Shown here one piece after another: positions 55,250 to 64,000 of a DNA stretch of 64,000 nucleotides. The position numbers were made by a program, and so were the translations under genes. Origin of the DNA: Vandiemenella viatica. Its lineage: Eukaryota > Arthropoda > Insecta > Orthoptera > Morabidae. The stretch is from NCBI GenBank assembly GCA_031002005.1, contig JARYHS010008074.1, positions 344,620,932 to 344,684,931 on the forward strand, in the 5' to 3' direction. The notes beneath the pieces were generated by a model. It worked only from the letters and a program-made list of their open reading frames with translations, was not told the DNA's origin and did not search any database. Numbering within the stretch: the stretch's first letter is position 1; the number at the start of each line of letters is the position of its first letter.

Positions 55250-55740
55250 CTACCCAAACTACCCTGAAATCATCATGGTACATCCAATCATCATCGCCAG
55301 TAAACAAAGGATTTTGAAATCCCTCCTACTACCTGCCCCGTGTGTCGAGCCTCGTTGATTTAAAAAAAAAAAAATCTGTCTGTATGTGTACGTAATAAGT
55401 TGACTTTTTTTGGCATTTGTCTTCAACCTTAGCTGACCTAGCCAAGAGAACATTCAATACAGATACCCTTTTAGCTTTTCGCAGCCCTCTCGTTCTCGTT
55501 TTATTCCTATTATATAGCATTATGTCATCTGCAAACAACCTAATTACTTACTGTAAACCACCAACAGAGTCATTCTTTAGAATAATGAATAGCAGTGTTC
55601 CCAACACACTGCCCTGTGGTAATCCGTATCCACTTACCTTCTTTTGAAACTGCATTTATTACTTTAATTTTTGCCACCTACCGTTTAAGAGTTTCTCTAC
55701 CCACAACGCCATTATTTCATCCACTCCAATAGTTTTTTCA
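55250..55740 (-). pseudogene. LINE reverse transcriptase fragment
   Basis: Minus strand: WVEKLLNGRWQKLK near 55690, then GLPQGSVLGTLLF near 55610 (RT motif B), then LFADDIMLYNRNK near 55520 (catalytic ADD), and after a shift VFSWLGQLRLKTNAKKSQ near 55450-55390, where the expected order is W...L.LN..KS. Frameshifts break it. A T/A run at 55360-55372 lies inside. Clade uncertain. Confidence 0.75.
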
Positions 55741-57499
55741 TTATTTACCAGCATTTTTATGACTTGCTAAAATTATTAGTGTTACACTAAGGTTTTCTGC
55801 CTTGTTCACTTCATCCAGAATAACTTGTATACAATATATCAATTAGGTTTTAAGACTCTCCTTTTTAAGTTGCGTCTGAATTTAAAAAAGCAGAGAAATC
55901 AAATCCTAAAATAATTCAAATACCAGATTTCGAGGATGGGTGAAGAAACATCAATAAAAACGTGAAAATTCAATACTCAATCTTTTTTAAGGATGAAACA
56001 ATTATTACTTTCGCTAGTAAATACTTTACTTTTATCTACAAGTGTATTTATAAGAGAATTATATGTAATTTTATTTTTGTCTACAGGACTATTTCCTCAA
56101 AAATTAGGAGACTGTCACTAATAATACGAAATATTTAGCTGGATCAGAATTTTCATAATTCCTTCCACAAATGATAGCATACTAATATCATAAAAATCTT
56201 TCATCTTTCGCAGTTATTGTTCTTTTTTTATCGAAGATAATAATGTCCAGGTGATTCTGAGTCATGATTCTTTACCGGCAGTACTTTCTTCTAATATCTC
56301 TCCTTGTTCAAGTTTCCACCGGTTTTCACTCGTCGACTATTTTTAAAACTATTGCTACGAAAAGGAAGACAGTAACAAAGGAGGTAGCAGTTTCAGCAAT
56401 TGTTAATTTATGCAGAAATTATTATTTTTTGTAATCTAATTTTGTGAAAAAGAAATGGATAATAATTTACAGTCAGAAAGGATATCGTGGAGAGTTTGCA
56501 GTGATACTGAAACTTGTGAGTTGTTAATCGCTTGTTTGCATTCACTTTCTTATTTATTTGCCTGTTTATTATTGCTTCTCACGCAAACATTGCTCCGCTT
56601 CGAAGAGAGAAGTCAAACACTCGCCCAGCATTAAGTCTTTCCTGTAACAAAAAGCAGCAGTTCAGGGCCTCAAAGAGACGATGCCAAAAGCTGGAGGGGG
56701 TTTGGCACTGCGTATCTGGCATGCCGTGCTCTTAATTGATTCGAATACCACGCATCTGCGTGGTTGAAACGGCGTAAACATGTCTTACTGCTCACGTGAA
56801 ACCAATTAACTGCAGAAACAGAGGTCTACATATAATATATACAGTAATACTATGTGGAGTACAATCTTTCTTTATTGCAAAATGTTACTCTACAAGCAGA
56901 TTCACAACACTTTAGTTAGTCCGAATATGTTATTTTCTAGTTGCACGGTAAAAATCTAACTGAAGCTCAATTCCCTGCGTGTATTCTTCGATATCCCTTA
57001 AGTTGATGTCGAAAAAGTGACTGTGTTGTTAACAGACACACGTTCTGAATTTAGGGCTGAGGCAGCCTTCACGTTTTATGAAAATCGGGACAGTGATTAA
57101 TTGTCTATATATACTGCGTATAGATTCAGTGGGTCTAAGCTGACTTCTGCGAGTCCTTCTGGGTTTCTATAAGCCAGCGTGCTTTGACGATGTGGAAAAT
57201 TTTCTTGGTCAGTCGGAGTCATCCATCCGTTCTACAAGGTATATGTCCGTAGAATTTCATGCGTCTTTTCCGTGTGAATGAGGTGAATCGTTCGGTCAGT
57301 TAATACAGTTCTTCTGAGCTTTTGCGCATCCAGATGCCATCTTGGATCTTGGGGCAGAATATATTTCTCAGTATCTGTCTTTCTCTTTTCTTTTCTTTTT
57401 TATAAATTATTATAAATTTGACGGTTAGATTTTTTTAGTATTTACAAGAAAGGGTTTGAGTAACTTTCACCTACTTTTTAATTCTTTTCACCATTATCA
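55741..57499. other. AT-rich intergenic DNA
   Basis: Nothing recognised. Confidence 0.4.
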
Positions 57500-57800
57500 T
57501 AGCGGTCTGGTGACTCAGTGGTCAAGCGTCTGACTGGAAACCGAAAGGCATACGGCTCTAATCTGGTCTCGGCTGGATTTTTAAAGGATCCAGTCCCGAC
57601 CTTCACCTCTGGTACAACTTTCTCTGGTTGTTTTTCGCATATGAATATAAAGACACCTTGCAATGGGTGCATACTTTTCGTCGATTGCTGGGAGTTATCT
57701 GGCAGCTCGGTGGATATGATGCCTAACTCGGAAAGTGAGATATCTACGATTCGAAACCCGGTCTCAGTTACAATTTTCGCAGCATCCATCAACTGAATGG
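57500..57800 (+). mobile_element. Possible SINE of another tRNA-derived family
   Basis: GGTGACTCAGTGGTCAAGCG is like a tRNA A-box region. GGCATACGGCTCTAATCTGG is at the place of a B box but diverged. The body does not match the main SINE. Confidence 0.4.
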
Positions 57801-59585
57801 TCCTTTTGACAAAGCTTCAAGTAGTTCTCATGTATTCCAGTCAAAACTGTAATTCCACCTTGTTCGATTGGTTTAGGTAAGTGCCCACGGCACGGCGGTA
57901 ATTTGAAACTGTTAGGCGGTCAAGATACATTCCGGGTGTCCAAACCAGACGTTAATACGCTGTTAATTTTTGCATTTCATTCAAATTACGTAGGCCTACA
58001 TTTACTTTTTTATTACAGATTACGTTAAAAAATGTATGAGGGTGTCTGATATGATGTGCCAGTTTCTTTGCCGCTTTTTTTAGAATTAGAATCGTAATGC
58101 AGATACATTCATACTTCGATTAGACACTGCTGGTTGCTGGATATTCAGCATGTACAAATGTTTTTCTTCTTTAATGATGTATCAGAAAATGAGGAAACAT
58201 TTCATTTGATAACTTTTGGAACTTAATGTTAACTGAAGATACGAAAGGGCGAAAGAGACTTAAAGCGCAATGCTACAGACCAACCATGGAGCTCTTCCGA
58301 AATACTTTTCACGCACAAAGAGTGTGGAACGATAATATCAGTTTAACAGAAGATGAAAATTTCACTTAATTCGCAATAGAAGCTCTCGTTTCCATTCACT
58401 GTACGTACACGTAGCGCATGAAATCTACGCATTACAAAAAATATTTACACTGAAAATCACAAAAAAAGCCTAAAAGCCGTTCAAAATAAAGATAATTGTG
58501 AGATTCGGAGATTCTTAAAACTAGGTTCGAGACGAAGCTGAACAGACTGAGCAACGAACACTACATTTTCACTTATTTCGCAAGCAACATCATATTACAA
58601 AAACTGCGTTGTAGATCAAAGTATTTGCTACAGACTTATCTGGATGACATTTTTGTAACAAATGATCGTCTGTAGCTAATTATGAATACAATTTTATACA
58701 AACTATCCTACAGATAATAAAGCTCAATTTAGAAGAGTGGCAACTAACTTATAAAATATCCGAAAGTAAATCTACAGTGGTGCACCAAATTAATCATTAT
58801 AATCTTTCAAGCGTTCTTTCCCACTTTTCGTAGAGATCCACCCTTCCATCCCGATGGAGAGAGTTCTGTTAACGGAAGCCAAATCGCGGAAAAACTGTGG
58901 GACTGTGTAAGTCTCACTATCTGTGTAAACTGTATTCTATGAGTTTCGTCTTAATCTGTTCTCGATATGTGAAGTACCTGAGGAGATACATAAAGTCGAA
59001 CCCAGCATTCTTCTAGAAGATGATGAAAAAATCTTGCTCAGTTCGTTCGCTGATCATGGATTAGAAGTAGGTGCTCCTTGTGACCGGAGCCACTACAAAC
59101 CACGGACAGTGAAGACACCACGCGCCCAGCTTCGCAGCACTTCAACACGCTCGCTCAAAATGCCACATTCTACTGCCGCAAATATGTGCGAAGAAAGAGA
59201 TTATGATCCTAACATGACAGCATGGAGTCTTAGTTCTCTGATATCTTTCAAATCTTTACTAACAAAACAAATCAGGAGTGGTTGTGTGCGATATCACATT
59301 AGTGATAAAGTTCGCGAGAAAACTTCGCTTTCCAAAACTCAGTCATTCCCTCTTCAATAGTTTTGTTAAATTATGCACGCTTAGGTTACTGTACCAACTA
59401 GTTAAAAAAACACATTTTTACTGATTTTTTGGAAATAACTTCAACTTGATGTGGGTTCCACTTTCTGCCACAACATACCGGTAACGGTGTATCAAGATTC
59501 CTGAACTGTGCTTCTTCGATTCATTTACAGACAAACGATGCTATACAAAGCGCCACAGAAGTTAGTTCGCAGTATATATTTTTTT
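57801..59585. other. AT-rich intergenic DNA
   Basis: Nothing recognised. The 108-codon frame at 59034-59360 shows no domain. Confidence 0.4.
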
Positions 59586-59628
59586 ATGACATTACGCCTC
59601 GTCCACAACACTGAGGTCATTAAAGGCT
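59586..59628 (-). mobile_element. SINE tail fragment
   Basis: TTACGCCTCGTCCACAACAC then TGAGGTCATTA is the reverse of the SINE 3' tail, directly before a full + strand copy. Confidence 0.65.
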
Positions 59629-59873
59629 GAAACCGAGAGTGGTGGGAGAGCGATGACGCCCTGGCCTTGCATTCGGGAGGACATGGATTCGAATCCCCGC
59701 CCGGCCATCCGAATTCGAGTTTCCCATGGTTCTTCCAGATCACTCCAGACGAATGCTGGGATGGTTCCTTTAAAAATGGCATGGCAGAATTCATTCCCGT
59801 TCCTTGCCTTCAGTCCTCTCCTGCCACTAATGATCTCAAAGTCCACGAGGCGTAAAAGCCATTAGAAAAAAAA
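59629..59873 (+). mobile_element. tRNA-derived SINE, near full length
   Basis: GCATTCGGGAGGACATG, B box GGATTCGAATCC at 59685-59696, CCGGCCATCC, the CACTCCAGACGAATGCTGGG body, then a TCCACGAGGCGTAAAAGCC tail and A-run. Best preserved copy in the window. Confidence 0.9.
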
Positions 59874-59876
59874 AAT

Positions 59877-60055
59877 ATGGCCGGTAAGAAAAGTACGGAA
59901 AGGACTACGGCAATCGCCTTTTGAAGAAACCACCTCGGCATTCGTCTCGAGTTTACTTCGGGAAACCACAGGAAACCGAAATCTGGACGGCTTAGTCCAC
60001 CTGAGTCCTCCCGAATACCAGATCCGAGATTTACCGCTCACTCACCAAACTCAAT
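59877..60055 (-). mobile_element. SINE, diverged copy facing the previous one
   Basis: Minus strand: GGTATTCGGGAGGACTCAGG, then GCCGTCCAGATTTCGGTTTC and a GACGAATGCCGAGGTGG body. Lies tail to tail with the + copy. Confidence 0.75.
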
Positions 60056-60149
60056 TCTGAGAGGTGAAGCATTCCTTGACGTAAATTGCTATGCTAATCT
60101 GCAGTTGTTATCAAAGTATAAAACAATTTGAAATCTCTTTATTGATGAG

Positions 60150-60318
60150 TTCTTTAGAACTGGGAGAGGAATGGGGACAACGAAGAAAGATAAATTTGGT
60201 CACACCCTACTCTTGGGGTTCGTATGTAGTTACTTCGGGAAAATCTAGATGACCGAAATAGGTTCGAAACTGTATCTTTCCCAATGGCACACTCTAACCG
60301 CTCACCCACCATTTATAT
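60150..60318 (-). mobile_element. SINE, strongly diverged
   Basis: Minus strand: GGTGGGTGAGCGGTTAGAG (A-box region), CAGTTTCGAACCTATTTCGG (B-box region), then a body with few matches. Confidence 0.5.
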
Positions 60319-61390
60319 TGATTAATTTTTTACTGGACGATGTAACAGCTGTAATTGAGCTGCTTGCCTGACAAATGTCACTATAAAGGAGAGGATAAAC
60401 GCATATTTGTGAAACCGAGGACTACCATATCGATAGGTGCTGTTAGCTGCTTGGGACAGAGATTCCCCTTGCGCGTGGAGGCCCACTTTGCTTACACTAG
60501 GCGGCGTGTACTTAGTGCAGGCCATTGAGCGAGTCGGTCCGTTTATGTGTTGTAAATATTTACAGTGCTGGAGGAGCTTTGTTGGTATAAGCGTAGCCGC
60601 TAACGAGCCCGGTAAACGGAATTAAACGGCCCCACCGTGCACTGAGGCCCCGGCTTCTTTCATGTGTCGGCCTTACTAATAACTCACGTCAGACGTCAGA
60701 CATACTACACGTAACGCGGTATTCACAACAAATAAGCTTTTTTTCTGCGAACGTTGAGATGTTTATTCAACAGCAGTATCATTATTCATGAGTTTGTCGC
60801 TTTTTTATCGCCTATTTCATGTAGTCTTTCTATTTCCAAATTGTTAACTATATTTTTTCTGAAGAAATTTGTTGTTATGATGACTTACATTCCTTATTGC
60901 AGAATTGTAACCACGTTTCTAAATTCTTCGTCGACATGTACAACGCATTAATAATAATAAGGCGATTCTTAAACTCTTAGATAGACCTTGAATCGACCAG
61001 TGAAGTTCGTCAGACTGCTTACAAATGTTCATTTAATTGTGGACATGACTCTCGTCTCCTGCAGGGATAGTAGTGCTTCAGAGGAACAGAGCGGAACTCA
61101 GGGATAGCTTTCATGAAGTACCATTATCGCACTCGTCCACAGTTATTTTGGAAATCGATAGAGAATAGTAACCAGCCCTACCGAATACAAGGATCAAACT
61201 TACCAATGATCCAATAGACTCAGCATATATACTCTACCCGGTAACAGAGTTTCTTACCGACTGCACAATTTGCCTCTATTGTAGCCGCCTGTCCTAACCT
61301 GGTAATCGTAGCATAAGGGACCTCAGTTCAACGTCGAATCCGAACGACGAAGCGTGTTGGCATCAGCACATTAACAAGGCAAAATTTTGA
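60319..61390. other. Intergenic DNA
   Basis: A faint tRNA-like stretch near 61170-61260 (minus) is not strong enough to call. No gene recognised. Confidence 0.4.
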
Positions 61391-61394
61391 CGAG

Positions 61395-61510
61395 GTGAAG
61401 TCAGTTTTAAGTCCCGTAAGAATTCCAAACAAGACCGATGTTCGAACCGGTTACCTTCAGTACCACAGTCACACACCTTAACCAACGGAGACACCAGACC
61501 GATGTAGCCA
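61395..61510 (-). mobile_element. tRNA-derived SINE of a second family
   Basis: Minus strand: GGTCTGGTGTCTCCGTTGGT, TAAGGTGTG (A box region), then AACCGGTTCGAACATCGG with a B-box-like GGTTCGAACATC about 35 bases later. The body does not match the main SINE. Confidence 0.55.
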
Positions 61511-64000
61511 AGTGTTTGAATGACTGAATTAAAATAATGATAATAATGAATATTTCATATTGATTGAGTTATGTCTTTTCACTAAACGTGAGGAGACATT
61601 TGTTTCAAACATTAGGACAGCTCTCTTTTCAATCATCTTAAGGATCTTGCGAAATCTACCAACATATCCCAAGCTACGAGTCGGCACTGCGGACTTCTGC
61701 ACTCAACGTCATCTAGGGAACATTTGTATTTATAGCGGTTATTTTCAGAGAAAGCAGTGATTATTATAACATGACCAAAGTTTAATCATGTCACCTTCCT
61801 TAAATGAACTTACAGAATTCGTTTAGTTCCATCCGCCTAGTGTGACGTGATAAAGTTAGCAAGAGAGATACATGGTATGTAAAATTCCATTGTAAAATGC
61901 ATTTGATCACATTTCTAAGCTGTAAGACTTTTCCAGCAAATGGCTGTAAAGAATTATACTGAAGGACTATGCAGATTAAAGTTCACTATGTTACTCGACA
62001 GTGAACAAGAAATGAAACAATGAAATAATCTCCAAAACACGTTTCACCTTAATCTGCCGTGAAACACGGAGTGCCAGTTAATTCAGTATTACTCATCAAA
62101 AAGGACAATTATACTGCACACGACTTACTTATAAACTTAGGGTCTAGGATTCAATCGAACATATCTCTGTATCATGCAAATTGCTGGGCGATCGAGTGGC
62201 GTATAGGCATACACATATTGGAAAATGATCAGACGAAAATTATCTTTACGGTGTATATCTGCAATCGAATAGGCTGCATCAGTCACTTGAAGACATAAGA
62301 CTCTGATAATCAGCCTACGTAGTACCAGATATCTATCTCACAAAAATATACTCAGATCACAAAATGACTTTTACGTAGTATGATGACTTTAGATAGTCAG
62401 CGACGCGCTGTCCGCCGCAGGTCCCGGAGTCAGCCGCGAACGATCCAGTCCCTTCGAAGTCAGATCCGTCATCGCTCCAACAAACACCCTGGTGTCTGCA
62501 GCAGCCAATCAGTGAAGTCTCTCCTGTCCCACACCTCCAGTTGCCCCCACATGCAACAGATAAAATTTAGCAATATTTTATTAACAATGTCCCCTACTGG
62601 AGGAAACTGACAACACTTCATTCGTAAGTCATACGCCTCAAGATCCATTCTCTGTTATTTGAAAGACCAGGGGCGACGTCAGCAGGTGGTACTGTCTTCT
62701 ACAATCTTCTATCTCTCTTGCACACTATTATATACATTTCCGAGAGTAACATTGATGTATCCACCGTCAACGCGCTCTTAGTAAGCTTAATGTTTGTTGT
62801 TGCGGCGGGCACATCTGGCTAGTTTGACGTTCCTTGCCAAACATACAAAAGCATTTGCCAGAATGTTTTTCACTGTGAAAATGACTTGTCTTGGCGCCGG
62901 CCTATCGCTTCATTATGGAGGGAGAAAAAACAACACATCCACTCATCTGTCACCTGTCAAGCATTGCACATTCCTGCGAAACGAAATCTGCAGAATAACA
63001 CTGGGAGTGCTGCCTATTTCTTTCATTTTTAAATTAAATATTATAATATTTAGGGGACGCATTACGCCACATTACACGTTTGACAATGCACTCCAAAAAT
63101 CCTCTTTTCAGCACTTCTCTTTCAGCTCCCTTTGAATAAAACGCTTTAAAATTTTACACACTATCGCTGGAATTATATCTAGCAAGTAATTTTGCAAACC
63201 CATTTCTGCCATACGCTGAGATTGTAAAATATTTTAAAATATTAACAAAAAAATATGGACAGAACATTTCCAAATTTCAAGTATATTTACCTATCCCTTC
63301 CATGATGATTACTCAAAATGATTACTGCCCTAGACAGCATTTTTCAGCTCACTTAGTATCCTCCATTCAACGTATTCTGACCAGCTCTAGATATTTTTCA
63401 ATAATTGTTAAGGTATTGAATTCAATGTCTATATTTAAAATATAGACAAATAACACTGTCAAAAGATACCAGTTTGACTAGTAATTAGAGTAATTAAAAA
63501 CAGTATATTCAATCATTATATTAATAGAAAGTGATTGAAAATTCTTTTTTATAATTAAATATATTAATATTTGCATTATTTGTGAAAATAAATATTTAAT
63601 TTTGTATCTAAATCTTTTGTTCAGAGCAAAACTGACCCAATCCCTGCAAAGATTACAATGATTATATATCAGTGTAAGAAGTTTTCAGATTGGCGTAAAA
63701 CAAAATATTAAATTGTAAGATTATTTTACTATTACAAAGCATACAGGTGATTGGACTGTCACAAACTCTAATCCGAAACCAAAAATCAATATTTACACCA
63801 AGAACTATAATTATTAATAGATGAAATTTAGGGTTAAAAACGAACTAAACAGTTAAATTTTAGAATCGCGGAAGTTATTGGGTGTTTCTGAAGATTATTC
63901 TGTACATTATTTTATGCTCTAATGATAAGTAAAACAAAGCGGTACTCCAAAAATATTATGAAAGTTCGTAATTCGTTTACTGCATTTCCACATACAGTCG
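61511..64000. other. AT-rich intergenic DNA to the end of the window
   Basis: A GC-richer patch near 62395-62545 has a 76-codon arginine-rich open frame (62380-62610) without a recognisable domain. Nothing else seen. Confidence 0.4.

Noticed and set aside
59525..59865. Several 60-90 codon frames
   Set aside because: All are shadows of the SINE sequence; similar frames recur in other SINE copies at 29.3 and 46.3 kb.
61395..61510. Possible tRNA gene on the minus strand
   Set aside because: The B-box-like motif is imperfect, and the region reads as a SINE head with unrelated body sequence.
1..64000. CRISPR arrays, bacterial operons, rRNA genes, integrated viral genes
   Set aside because: No regularly spaced repeats with unique spacers, no ribosome-binding-site gene runs, no rRNA-like sequence and no viral structural or envelope-type proteins were recognised.

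Overview
The window is animal nuclear DNA from a large, AT-rich, repeat-filled insect genome. The best guess is a grasshopper or locust (Orthoptera). This rests on recall, not a search: the tRNA-headed SINE present here in many copies resembles the common locust SINE, exons are isolated in kilobases of non-coding DNA, and Tc1, hAT, Harbinger, Jockey/CR1 LINE and Penelope remnants are mixed together. There is no bacterial gene organisation, CRISPR array or rRNA.

Host genes are few. The + strand carries the last two coding exons (531-728 and 1644-1877) of a TGF-beta superfamily ligand. It has a furin-type RVRR site, all seven cystine-knot cysteines and a C-terminal half that most resembles the BMP9/BMP10 group. 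A poly(A) signal follows at 1940-1945. A second, unidentified + strand gene is suggested by one 69-bp exon-like block (16998-17066) with strong splice sites.

Layout: 1-1.95 kb BMP-like gene; 3.06-6.5 kb nested elements (Tc1 remnant interrupted by a 1,687-bp element with CACAGTG termini and a 5-bp GC-rich target duplication, then a large fold-back and a Penelope-like repeat); 8.3-9.0 kb fold-back; 9.3-10.8 kb tandem array; 11.9-12.85 kb Tc1 remnant (-); 13.3-16.3 kb Jockey-like LINE (+) interrupted by a SINE; 17.0 kb exon; 20.0-22.3 kb CR1-like LINE (-); 22.6-23.6 kb GC-rich block; 26.2-28.0 kb SINE, Harbinger remnant and a nested hAT MITE; 28.2-29.9 kb inverted-repeat element with a KRBA2-type integrase tail; 34.7-37.9 kb hAT remnant, complete Penelope-like insertion and DDE transposase relic; 43.1-45.6 kb hAT element with target duplication; 53.1-54.2 kb direct duplication; 55.3-55.7 kb LINE relic; 59.6-60.3 kb SINE cluster.

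The genes do not form a pathway. Apart from the ligand gene and the orphan exon, the window is a record of transposon insertion and decay. The observations most worth following are the Transib-like element whose ends match the V(D)J recombination heptamer, and the 28.2-29.9 kb element with long inverted arms made of small palindromes.
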